Assembly: GCF_020723905.1 (NCBI RefSeq)
Contig: NZ_DYHZ01000002.1
Coordinates: 372,001-436,000 of the forward strand
Source: Anaerolinea thermophila
GTDB taxonomy: Bacteria; Chloroflexota; Anaerolineae; Anaerolineales; Anaerolineaceae
Direction: 5' to 3'
DNA length: 64,000 nt
Shown: positions 33,570-41,595 of the stretch, piece after piece
How the letters are laid out: each line of letters begins with the position of its first letter
Numbering within the stretch: the stretch's first letter is position 1
Position numbers and translations under genes: made by a program
The notes under the pieces: generated by a model
The model's database searches: none
Told to the model about the DNA's origin: nothing
Seen by the model: only the letters and a program-made list of their open reading frames with translations

Positions 33570-34970
33570 TTATTTGAGAGACTTGATGTATGCGATGATG
33601 TCGCGAATCTGTTCATCGCTCAACTGGTCCGCATAGTTGCCAGGCATGGAGTTGGGATAGCCTTTGACCAGTTGGGATGCCGGGTTGACAATAGACGTGT
33701 AAAGATAGGCGTCATCGGAGATGAGCGTGGTTCCATCTGTCAGTTCCACAGTGTGCCCGTAAGCGCCTTTCCACGTTGGTCCCACCAGTTTGGTGCCATC
33801 CACCGAATGACAGGACAGACAGCCGCTCAGTTCTGCCCAGCGTTTGCCCCGCTCCACCGGGTCGGCGGTCACGGCATTGACTTTGCTGGACACCCAGGCG
33901 TCAAATTCCTGCTTGCTGACCACCACAACCGGGCGGTTCATGTTGGCGTGTGCACCACCGCACAGTTCTGCGCACATCACTGTGTAATTACCTTCTTTAA
34001 TTGGAGTGATGCGCAGTTCTTTGACCAGATTTTCCCCCGGCAGAGCATCCTGTTTGACGCGGAACTCTGGCACCCAGAATGAGTGAATCACGTCCAGCGA
34101 AGTCAGTTTGAGCAATACCTGACGGTTGACGGGCAGAACCAGTTCGTTGGATTTGATTCCGTAAGCAGGGTATTCAAAAACCCAGTCCCATTGCCGGGCA
34201 ATAACCTTTACTTCCATGGCTTGCGGGTCGGCAACGCGGGTCTCTGCCAGATTGCGTGCGCCGAAGAACGAGAAGATCAGTACGGTTGCCAGCGGAATGA
34301 GCGTCCAGATGATTTCCAGGGTATTGTTACCCTTCATGTTGGCGCCGGGTTGATCTTCCGTGCCGGGTTTACTGCGAAAGGCAAACAAACTGTAGCCGAT
34401 AAAAACGGTGATTAAGGAAAACAACAGGGCAATCATGAAAAAGTGTGCGTTGAAGAGGCGATCAATGGCTTGCGCCTGTGTGGATGCCTGATCGGGAAGC
34501 AGGTTGATTCCCAACAGGGCAAAGTACATCAGCGCTGTTGCCACAATCACCAGCCCTCCGGCGATGAAGAGATGTCGGGTATTTCCCTTCATGGGATGAC
34601 TCCTTTTGGATGGGGGATTGGATTGAAAATCGCTCAGCCATGCATCTGCCTGAGCAGGGGTAAGTGTCTTGCGGTCGTACACCACCACCGCGCCACTTTC
34701 ACGGAGCGAAACCAGCATGACCTGCATGGGATGTTGCCCTGTGATGAAATGACTGAGGAATTCTTCGCGGTGAATGGTTTTATCGTCGTAATCCACAATG
34801 ACCAGGTCCGGTTGCCAGCGGTCTAACTGTGCCAGGGTCTCTTCCATGCTGGAGGTGAGTAAAAACTCCACCGCTTCAAAGCGCTGGCGGTAAATTTGCT
34901 GAAGACCTTTTCCAAACAGCGGGTTCGCCGAGGCGATTAACACTTTACGAAAAAGGGGCGTTTGACGCAT
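33570..34970 (-). CDS. ctaC: Receiver-like domain fused to caa3 oxidase subunit II (CuA plus cytochrome c)
   Basis: 466 aa if read from the ATG at 34970 (GGGGAGG upstream); 340 aa from an internal ATG at 34592, which has an excellent AAAAGGAGT site and matches ordinary subunit II N-termini. Residues 1-~126 are receiver-like (RKVLIASANPLFGKGL, WQPDLVIVDYDDKT, MQVMLVSLRESGAVVVYDRK) with one candidate Asp but no acidic pair at the first strand. Then come three hydrophobic segments, the CuA site MCAELCGGAHANM (~residue 333), and a C-terminal cytochrome c with CLSCH (~residue 385) and a Met in YPNSMPGNY. Accepts electrons from cytochrome c or a similar donor. Both products may be made. Confidence 0.9.
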   Translation of the reverse strand: MRQTPLFRKVLIASANPLFGKGLQQIYRQRFEAVEFLLTSSMEETLAQLDRWQPDLVIVDYDDKTIHREEFLSHFITGQHPMQVMLVSLRESGAVVVYDRKTLTPAQADAWLSDFQSNPPSKRSHPMKGNTRHLFIAGGLVIVATALMYFALLGINLLPDQASTQAQAIDRLFNAHFFMIALLFSLITVFIGYSLFAFRSKPGTEDQPGANMKGNNTLEIIWTLIPLATVLIFSFFGARNLAETRVADPQAMEVKVIARQWDWVFEYPAYGIKSNELVLPVNRQVLLKLTSLDVIHSFWVPEFRVKQDALPGENLVKELRITPIKEGNYTVMCAELCGGAHANMNRPVVVVSKQEFDAWVSSKVNAVTADPVERGKRWAELSGCLSCHSVDGTKLVGPTWKGAYGHTVELTDGTTLISDDAYLYTSIVNPASQLVKGYPNSMPGNYADQLSDEQIRDIIAYIKSLK

Positions 34971-35080
34971 TCGGGCATCCTCCCCAGGTTGAAATCCGAG
35001 TAAAACCATCTTTATTCTAGATAAAAAGGCTCAGAATTTCATCCATCCTGCTACCTGAATACGGGTTAACCTGCCATAAA

Positions 35081-35111
35081 AAGAAGGGTGATTGTCTGAA
35101 TCACCCTTCTT
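35081..35111 (-). terminator. Terminator after the 273-aa lipoprotein gene
   Basis: Perfect 13-bp stem AAGAAGGGTGATT/AATCACCCTTCTT with 5-base loop. Read on the minus strand it is followed by TTTTATGG. It separates the lipoprotein gene from the oxidase operon downstream. Confidence 0.85.
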
Positions 35112-35138
35112 GAGTGTGTGAAAATTTCCTTCAAAGCA

Positions 35139-35960
35139 TTACGGAGAAGTCACCCGCCACTCCAGCCGGGAGCGCGCCATCGGTGGAAAGCGGTCGCCCA
35201 TCAGCGCAGCGGCATTGGGGAACAGGGCTTCCAGAAACAGAGTGGTTTCACCCTGTTTCCATACGGTGCGATGCAGCGCCCAGTCCCAGGTGGAGACTTG
35301 CCAGTTTGCCTGTTTGAGTATGGTATACATCATCAACAGGACAGCGCGGGCTTCGTAGGTGGTATAAAGAAATGTAGTGCTGGCTTGCTGGCGGCAGTTC
35401 AAAACGGTCTCTGGCTGGAAGAACAGCACCTTCAGGTTGTTGCAGTCCGGTGGTCCAGGAAAGAGACCTGGTATGGTCTGATCAGAAAGGGCGATGAAGA
35501 TTCCCAGCGCCATTCGTCCGCGTGTCCCGGGCGGCAGTTCGGTTTTTCGTTGTGGATCTTCTATGCCGGGTTCAGGGTCATAGACCACCAGCAGGGTGTT
35601 ATCCTTCTGGAACACACTTCCCTCAATCGCCCCCTCAACGGTATGCCATCCCTGCGCTTCACACCAGCGGTAGAAATCGCCGATGGCTTCCCTGTATGGC
35701 ACACGGAAGGTAATCCAGATCATACCGCTTTGTTCTGTACAGTCCAGCACGTCGTTCAATCCCGACGCGGGCCGGGTGAGAATATCGCAGGAAACCATAT
35801 CCTCTGGCGCCATGGGGGTATGCTCTGGAGTGGATGTGTGTGTTGGCGTAAGATAGAGGGGCTCGGATGGAATTGGGGTGGCTGGTGAAGGTGGAGCACT
35901 GCAGGCGCTCCATCCCGCCAGAAACAGCACCGTCCAGAAAATTCTTCGAATTTGGTTCAT
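35139..35960 (-). CDS. Putative lipoprotein of unknown function
   Basis: 273 aa. Signal-like N-terminus (RRIFWTVLFLAGWSAC); the Cys after Trp-Ser-Ala is a non-ideal lipobox. A short Pro/Thr-rich spacer (residues ~22-50) follows, typical of surface lipoproteins in this genome. The rest is a mixed alpha/beta domain with several Cys and no recognised motif. Transcribed alone, upstream of the oxidase operon but separated by a terminator, so no functional link is implied. Confidence 0.72.
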   Translation of the reverse strand: MNQIRRIFWTVLFLAGWSACSAPPSPATPIPSEPLYLTPTHTSTPEHTPMAPEDMVSCDILTRPASGLNDVLDCTEQSGMIWITFRVPYREAIGDFYRWCEAQGWHTVEGAIEGSVFQKDNTLLVVYDPEPGIEDPQRKTELPPGTRGRMALGIFIALSDQTIPGLFPGPPDCNNLKVLFFQPETVLNCRQQASTTFLYTTYEARAVLLMMYTILKQANWQVSTWDWALHRTVWKQGETTLFLEALFPNAAALMGDRFPPMARSRLEWRVTSP

Positions 35961-36014
35961 GTTTTCATGGTAATCAATATTGTTTTTTTTTCAAGCGGTT
36001 TTTGGGGTTGGGTC

Positions 36015-36042
36015 TTGACTTCTCCCTAAACTCTGTCATAAT
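36015..36042 (+). promoter_or_regulatory. Promoter of the LuxR-type regulator
   Basis: TTGACT (36015-36020), 16-base spacer, CATAAT (36037-36042). Followed by a short AT-rich leader. Confidence 0.55.
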
Positions 36043-36081
36043 AGAACAAAATTTCTATAATTAAACCGGGATTCAATCAGC

Positions 36082-36498
36082 ATGACGCGCATTCTTTTTC
36101 TCCCTGATCCCCATACCCTGCTCTGGCTGGAAGAAGGACAGCCTGCCGAAGCCATCCTTGAGGCGCTCCAGCGGGGAGAATGGATTCCGCCGGCGCCTTT
36201 CCATGAGTTGCCCTGTGCTGACCTGAGAGCCATGCAAATTGAGGATATGGTGCTGATCACCCGCGCGGAGCCGCGCGCGGTGGTGCAACCCTATCTCCCA
36301 AATCTCAGTCGTCGTCAAATGGAAGTGCTTAAGGGGCTGGCAGATGGGCTGACCACCCGCCAGATTGCGCACCGTTTACGCATTTCCACCCGCACGGTGT
36401 ATCTGTACGTTGCCGATTTGAAACGCCGCTTTGATGCCGGAACCCGCGCTGAACTGGTGCGCCGCGCGATGATTGTCCTTTCCAGTTTACGCAGGTAA
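36082..36498 (+). CDS. LuxR-type (FixJ/NarL class) DNA-binding regulator
   Basis: 138 aa. The C-terminal ~65 residues are a LuxR helix-turn-helix (LSRRQMEVLKGLADGLTTRQ, IAHRLRISTRTVYLYVADLK). The N-terminal ~70 residues are too short for a receiver domain and have no phosphorylatable Asp pattern; ITRAEPRAVVQPYLPN links the parts. The input signal is unknown. It lies 76 bases upstream of a large surface protein gene on the same strand and may control it (inference). Confidence 0.88.
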   Translation: MTRILFLPDPHTLLWLEEGQPAEAILEALQRGEWIPPAPFHELPCADLRAMQIEDMVLITRAEPRAVVQPYLPNLSRRQMEVLKGLADGLTTRQIAHRLRISTRTVYLYVADLKRRFDAGTRAELVRRAMIVLSSLRR

Positions 36499-36532
36499 AA
36501 AAACTGTAAGGTCACAGACAACTGGCATTCCG

Positions 36533-36538
36533 TATAAT
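36533..36538 (+). promoter_or_regulatory. -10 box of the surface protein gene
   Basis: TATAAT, 36 bases before the start codon at 36575. No clear -35, which would be compatible with activator-dependent transcription. Confidence 0.45.
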
Positions 36539-36574
36539 CACAATGGATCAAATTCCACGGAGGTACAGAATGCC

Positions 36575-39112
36575 ATGAATGGCGGGCAAAAAGTTTTTCG
36601 CGTGTTGCTGAGCCTGTTCATCCTGCTGGGATGGTTATTGTCCTTCTCCACACCAGCCAGGGCAGCGGTAGTGACTATCCGTTACGTGGTGGACAGGCTG
36701 GATGATACTCTGCCCCCGGATGACGCAAACGGCGAACCGGGGTGGTTGAATGCCTGCACAGAGGTACCGGGGGATTGCACACTCCGTTCTGCCATCATGC
36801 TGGTGAATGCCAACGCCTACGAACTTGCTTCCAGTGACCCCGACAACACCTATCAATTTGAAATCGTCTTTGATGAGGCACTTGCCTGTACAAGCGATAC
36901 CCCCTGTGTCATTGCCGTTAATCCTGATCTGGCGGGGTCAGGGGAAGAACTGAATGCTCTCGGCGATTTCGATATCGGCGCGCGTATTCCCAATACCGGT
37001 GAGCCTTACCCGCTGACCCTGAGCCTTATGGGTAACCCGGCAGATCCGGCTTCGATTGTGCTCGATGCCTACCTCGATGAGTCTAATCCACGGGATCGCG
37101 TGCTGGATATCCATCCCTTAGCCACCGTTTCCATTTCTGATCTGACCTTGCAAAACGGCAAAGCGGGTGAGCACACCGATGGTGGCGGGGGCATTCGCAA
37201 TCGGGGGAACTTAACCCTCAGGAATGTTGCAGTCATCAACAACAGGACTTCCGATGCAATCTCACAGGTTCCGGGTGGTTTTGGCGGCGGTCTTTATAAC
37301 ACCGGTACCCTCATGTTGCAGAATACGATCGTATCCGGCAACACAACCGGTAGAGGGAACGGCACGGGCAATCAGGGCGGGGATGGCGGTGGAATTTATA
37401 ACGCCCGTGGGGCAACGCTGACCATTCAAGGTGGAGAGGTCAGCAATAACGCGACCGGCACTGGTGGAGATGGCTATGCCTCGGGGGCAGGGGGCGGATT
37501 GTACAATGATGGCACTGCCGTCCTGAACAATGTAAATTTTGTGGGAAATTCCACCGGCAACGGTGCGCCTCCTGGAGGGAGCGCCGGTTTAGGGGGAGCC
37601 ATTTTCAACAATGCTCAATCTGTTCTCCGTCTGGAAAATGTGCTCTTCTCGCAAAACGCGACCGGCAATGGTGCGGCATCCATTGAGAGCAATGGGGGCA
37701 ATGGCGGCTCGGGAGGTGCCATTGCCAATGCAGGCATCATTGACAAGATGGATAATGTGACCTTTTCTTACAACCAGACCGGCAACGGTGGGCAGAGCGT
37801 GAACTTCAACGGTGGACATGGCGGCAATGGCGGCGCTGTGTTCAACGCGGGCACGGCTGAGATTGGCAATGAGGACGCCGCCCCGCTGTATGTTCGCTTT
37901 AAAGAAAATAAAACCGGAAACGGCGGCGTGGCTGGCGTGGGCAATGGCGGCAACGGCGGCAACGGCGGTGCCATTTACAATGAAGGCAGGATCATCAGCC
38001 CGCTGATTGAATTGAACCCGGAATATCCTGTGTTTGAAGCCAATGCCACCGGTAATGGCGGAACGGGCGGTATCTACGGGGATGGAGGCAGTGGCGGGAA
38101 TGGCGGCGCGCTGGCGAACGTGGGTACCCTTCAGATTCCCGGCGCACCTGCCCTCTGGGTCATGCAGAATGTCACTTTTCTGGGAAACTATACCGGTTAC
38201 GGCGCCAAATGTGGTGGTGAAAGCGTGGGGGGCAACGGTGGTTCAGGCGGCGCCATTTATAACAGCGGCAATATCGGCATTTTGGTGAATGTCATCTTTG
38301 AAGCCAACAAGACTGGATTGGGCGCCTCCGATCTCTCTGGAAATTGCGGGGGCGGGAACGGCGGTTCGGGTGGTGCCATTGCCAATACCGGCACCGTCCA
38401 GGAAGTACGCTTTGCCAGTTTTGTCCGCAACGAAACCCGTGCGGGTGGATCATCGGTCAACCCGGGAAGAGGTGGTCATGGCGGCGCCATTTTCAATGCC
38501 GGTGAGGGCAGAATCGTGGCCATCCACTCCACGCTGGACGGCAACAAGACCGGTGCGGGAGGCACAAAAGTGGGCGGCGGTATTGCTGGATCGGGCGGGA
38601 ATGGCGGGGCTGTCTATGCCGAAAATAAGAGCAATGTCTCGCTCAAGAATGCAACCATTACCGGGAATCAGGTAGGCGGGACAGGGAAAGGCGGCGGCGT
38701 GTACAATGCCTCAGGTTTGCAGACGCGCATTTTTGTGCAGAGTTCTGCTCTGGGATACAACAAGTTGTCAAGCCAGGTTCTCAACGACTGCCAGGATGAC
38801 AGCAGCGGCAACCTGCGTTCGCTGGGATACAATGTGGTCCAGAGCATTGGCAACTGCAGTGAGTTTGCCGCACCGCTGGATCGCATCAACACCGACCCGC
38901 AACTGGGCACGCTCTCCACAGGGAAACCATACGTAAGGCTTCCGCTCACCGAGACCAGTCCCGTGGTGGATTTTGTCCCCCTCAGCGCCTGTGCCTATCC
39001 TTATCAGGACCAGCGCGGTTCCATCCGTCCGCGCGGGTGGGCGTGCGATGCCGGGGCGGTGGAGTTTGAGAGCAATTATCGCATTGCACTGCCCATGATT
39101 CGCAAACCATGA
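36575..39112 (+). CDS. Large secreted Gly/Asn-rich beta-helix surface protein
   Basis: 845 aa. Signal peptide (VFRVLLSLFILLGWLLSFST, cut after ARA). A CSLREA-like element (CTEVPGDCTLRSAIMLVNAN) near residue 65 is followed by ~550 residues of repeats built on GNGGxGGxGGAIYN and NVTFxxNxTG, typical of a right-handed parallel beta-helix in which turns carry the Asn/Gly. A non-repetitive end contains a few Cys. No LPxTG or membrane anchor is visible at the C-terminus (IALPMIRKP), which resembles the short PxxIKP-like tails seen on exported Chloroflexi proteins. Likely adhesin or polysaccharide-binding protein. The ATG follows GGAGG at 11 bases. Confidence 0.82.
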   Translation: MNGGQKVFRVLLSLFILLGWLLSFSTPARAAVVTIRYVVDRLDDTLPPDDANGEPGWLNACTEVPGDCTLRSAIMLVNANAYELASSDPDNTYQFEIVFDEALACTSDTPCVIAVNPDLAGSGEELNALGDFDIGARIPNTGEPYPLTLSLMGNPADPASIVLDAYLDESNPRDRVLDIHPLATVSISDLTLQNGKAGEHTDGGGGIRNRGNLTLRNVAVINNRTSDAISQVPGGFGGGLYNTGTLMLQNTIVSGNTTGRGNGTGNQGGDGGGIYNARGATLTIQGGEVSNNATGTGGDGYASGAGGGLYNDGTAVLNNVNFVGNSTGNGAPPGGSAGLGGAIFNNAQSVLRLENVLFSQNATGNGAASIESNGGNGGSGGAIANAGIIDKMDNVTFSYNQTGNGGQSVNFNGGHGGNGGAVFNAGTAEIGNEDAAPLYVRFKENKTGNGGVAGVGNGGNGGNGGAIYNEGRIISPLIELNPEYPVFEANATGNGGTGGIYGDGGSGGNGGALANVGTLQIPGAPALWVMQNVTFLGNYTGYGAKCGGESVGGNGGSGGAIYNSGNIGILVNVIFEANKTGLGASDLSGNCGGGNGGSGGAIANTGTVQEVRFASFVRNETRAGGSSVNPGRGGHGGAIFNAGEGRIVAIHSTLDGNKTGAGGTKVGGGIAGSGGNGGAVYAENKSNVSLKNATITGNQVGGTGKGGGVYNASGLQTRIFVQSSALGYNKLSSQVLNDCQDDSSGNLRSLGYNVVQSIGNCSEFAAPLDRINTDPQLGTLSTGKPYVRLPLTETSPVVDFVPLSACAYPYQDQRGSIRPRGWACDAGAVEFESNYRIALPMIRKP

Positions 39113-39115
39113 GGG

Positions 39116-39865
39116 CTATAACCGTTTCCAGATCTGGTAGAGGCTCAGGCGGTTTCCCAGACCATCTGAGGAAAAGGTCTCTTCGATGCTGAAACCGGCC
39201 TGTTCCGCCAGTTGTTGAAGTTCCTCGGGTGTAAATAAATGTACGTAGCGTAACCCTCCCTGTTCCGAACCGGCAGGGAGGGTTTCGCGCCAGTCCAGCA
39301 GGGTGTCGCCTGCCTCGAGGTCTTCATCCTGAAGTCCAACGGTTGCCCATGGCAGGCGGCGGCTCATCAGTTTGGGGCTGTGTTGAAACTGCCATTCCGA
39401 ATGCACGAACCATCCGCCGGGCGGCAAGAGGGTGTGAACCCGCCCCAGCAGGGCAAGCCTCAGGTCGAATGAGGGGATGTGATGCAAAACGGCAAAGGCA
39501 AGGATACCGCGGAGTGGCACGTCTTTCACCGCCAGATGCCAGTCCGGGGCGGTCAGATCGCCGTGCAGGAAAGTTACCTGTTCTCCGGCGTGGAATGGAC
39601 TCACTGCGCGGCGGGCTTCTTCCAGCAGAACAGTGCTGAAATCCATGCCGATGTAATGGCTGGTGCGCCCGCGTTGAAGCCATTCAACCGCCAGCGCGCC
39701 CGAACCGCACCCGAGATCCAGCCAGATGCCCTCGTCGGGCAGGCATTCCAGCACCCTCTTGACCCCGTTCTGCACCCGCCGCCGTGTGCGGGCAAAGGAC
39801 TCGCCGAACTGCAGGTAAAAGGTGCGGTTGATCTCCCGCAACTTCTCAATCACATGATTCTCCAT
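39116..39865 (-). CDS. SAM-dependent methyltransferase, class I
   Basis: 249 aa. SAM-binding motif I GIWLDLGCGSGALAVEWL, then YIGMDFSTVLLEEAR, VTFLHGDLTAPDWH and GILAFAVLHHIPSFDLRLAL are the normal Rossmann blocks; LLPPGGWFVHSEWQF follows. The late YVHLFTPEELQQLAEQAGFS is seen in small-molecule and Trm9-like methyltransferases. Trm9/ALKBH8-type proteins modify wobble uridine, and the divergent neighbour is Elp3, which acts on the same base; a shared role in tRNA wobble modification is possible but unproven. The ATG at 39865 (MENHVIEK) is preceded by TATAAT on the minus strand with almost no leader. Confidence 0.85.
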   Translation of the reverse strand: MENHVIEKLREINRTFYLQFGESFARTRRRVQNGVKRVLECLPDEGIWLDLGCGSGALAVEWLQRGRTSHYIGMDFSTVLLEEARRAVSPFHAGEQVTFLHGDLTAPDWHLAVKDVPLRGILAFAVLHHIPSFDLRLALLGRVHTLLPPGGWFVHSEWQFQHSPKLMSRRLPWATVGLQDEDLEAGDTLLDWRETLPAGSEQGGLRYVHLFTPEELQQLAEQAGFSIEETFSSDGLGNRLSLYQIWKRL

Positions 39866-39916
39866 AATCTGAAAGGCATTATAAAACAAAGCCCCCAAAA
39901 TTCCTCCATTTTCTGG

Positions 39917-39932
39917 TAAGATTCGCACCATG
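39917..39932 (+). promoter_or_regulatory. Extended -10 seven bases from the elp3 start (leaderless gene)
   Basis: TGGTAAGAT (TGnTAAGAT, box 39917-39922) followed by seven bases and the ATG at 39930; no Shine-Dalgarno sequence. The divergent methyltransferase start is only 64 bases away. Confidence 0.45.
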
Positions 39933-41528
39933 GATTTTGAAATCTGGCAGGAAACGCACGAACCTACCCCCGAACGGCAGGAAATTGCCCGCCGTGTGCT
40001 GGAGGATGTGCGCCGCGGCATGGATGTCGTGCGCGCTCTGCGCCGTCATCCCCTGCCCGAGGGCGGGTACCTGCCCAAATCCATTCTGGTGCAGACGTAT
40101 CAACGTCTGGTGGAGCAAGGGGAATGGCAGGCAGATGCTCATTTCCTTGCCGCCATTCGCATGAAGCCGGTGCGCACCCTTTCCGGCGTCACCACCGTGA
40201 CGGTGCTGACCAAGCCCTATCCCTGCCCGGGCAGGTGCATCTTCTGTCCCACGGATGTGCGCATGCCTAAAAGTTACCTGCCCGATGAACCCGGCGCCAT
40301 GCGCGGTTTACAGAATGACTTCGATCCCTACCGGCAGGTTGCCAGCCGTCTGGAATCGCTGGAAGCCACCGGGCATCCCACCGATAAAATTGAACTGTTG
40401 ATTCTGGGCGGTACATTTACCGCTTACCGGCGCGATTATCAGGAATGGTTCATTCGCCGTTGTTTTGATGCTCTGAATGAAAGGGAGTCTGCTACATTGG
40501 ATGAAGCCCACCGCCTCAATGAGACGGCGCCGCACCGCAACGTGGGACTGGTAATTGAAACCCGCCCGGATGAGATCACCCCGCAGGAACTGGCGTGGCT
40601 CCGACGGTTAGGAGTGACTAAAGTGCAAATGGGCGTACAGTCACTGGATGATCGTATTCTGGCGCTCAATCAGCGCGGGCATACCGCTGCTGAAGCCCTG
40701 CAAGCCACTGCCCTTTTGCGGGCGGCGGGGTTTAAGATCGTTCTGCACTGGATGCCCAACCTGCTGGGTGCCACCCTGCAGAGTGACCGCGAGGACTTTG
40801 CCCGCCTGTGGACGCACGGCTACGCACCGGATGAGATCAAGATTTACCCCTGTCAACTGCTTCAAAATGCCGATCTGTACGCTTACTGGGAGCGCGGCGA
40901 GTATCAGCCTTACACCACGGAAGAATTGATTGACCTGATTGCCGATTTGAAGCCCACGGTACCGGAGTACTGCCGCATTAATCGCATCATCCGGGATATC
41001 CCCTCGACCAATGTGGTGGCGGGCAACCGCCGCACCAGTTTGCGCCAGGATGTGCTGGCGGAGGTCGCCCGCCGCGGGCAGCGCTGTCACTGCATCCGCT
41101 GTCGCGAAGTGCGCAATGAGCGCGTGGATCCCGTCACCCTTACCCTGCGCGACCTGACCTACACCGCTGCGCATGCCGAAGAACACTTTTTGCAGTTTGT
41201 CACACCAAACGACCGCATTGCCGGGTATTTGCGCCTCTCCCTGCCCCTGCCTGAAGCGCCCGATGTCACCGGAGAACTGCCCGACCTGAAAGGTGCCGCG
41301 TTGATTCGCGAAGTGCACGTGTACGGGCAATCCCTGCCGGTGGGTTTTGAACTGCCCGGTGCGGCACAGCATATCGGTTTGGGAACACAACTGCTCAACC
41401 GCGCCGCGGAGATTGCCCGCGCGCGCGGCTTCCGCCGCCTGGCGGTGATTGCCGCCATCGGCACGCGCCTGTATTACGAGTCGCGCAACTTTGAGCGCGG
41501 CGACCTGTATCTGATTCGAGAACTGTGA
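39930..41528 (+). CDS. elp3: Elp3-family tRNA uridine-34 carboxymethylation enzyme (radical SAM plus GNAT)
   Basis: 532 aa. Installs the cm5U side chain on wobble uridine. Radical-SAM cluster motif KPYPCPGRCIFCPTD (~residues 92-106), then MRGLQNDFDPYRQV, LILGGTFTAYRRDYQEWFIR, GLVIETRPDEI and GVTKVQMGVQSLDD, all Elp3 hallmarks. A Cys cluster near residue 390 (RCHCIRCREV) and a C-terminal GNAT domain (IREVHVYGQSLPVG, GLGTQLLNRAAEIARARGFR) complete the enzyme. Bacterial Elp3 proteins work alone, without Elp1/Elp2. Monocistronic with a strong terminator. Confidence 0.95.
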   Translation: MDFEIWQETHEPTPERQEIARRVLEDVRRGMDVVRALRRHPLPEGGYLPKSILVQTYQRLVEQGEWQADAHFLAAIRMKPVRTLSGVTTVTVLTKPYPCPGRCIFCPTDVRMPKSYLPDEPGAMRGLQNDFDPYRQVASRLESLEATGHPTDKIELLILGGTFTAYRRDYQEWFIRRCFDALNERESATLDEAHRLNETAPHRNVGLVIETRPDEITPQELAWLRRLGVTKVQMGVQSLDDRILALNQRGHTAAEALQATALLRAAGFKIVLHWMPNLLGATLQSDREDFARLWTHGYAPDEIKIYPCQLLQNADLYAYWERGEYQPYTTEELIDLIADLKPTVPEYCRINRIIRDIPSTNVVAGNRRTSLRQDVLAEVARRGQRCHCIRCREVRNERVDPVTLTLRDLTYTAAHAEEHFLQFVTPNDRIAGYLRLSLPLPEAPDVTGELPDLKGAALIREVHVYGQSLPVGFELPGAAQHIGLGTQLLNRAAEIARARGFRRLAVIAAIGTRLYYESRNFERGDLYLIREL

Positions 41529-41540
41529 GCAACGATTTGA

Positions 41541-41586
41541 AAAAAAACCAAGCCCTCCGATGGGTACTGGAGGGCTTGGTTTTTTC
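41541..41586. terminator. Bidirectional terminator between elp3 and the beta-glucosidase
   Basis: Stem core CCAAGCCCTCC (41548-41558) with GGAGGGCTTGG (41569-41579), extended by A/T pairs, 10-base loop; A-run on the left and T-run on the right give a terminator for both strands. Confidence 0.93.
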
Positions 41587-41595
41587 ATTCAGGGG

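Noticed and set aside
37140-38700. GC-rich repeated blocks as a mobile or regulatory repeat array
   Set aside because: They keep the reading frame and encode the Gly/Asn beta-helix of the surface protein.
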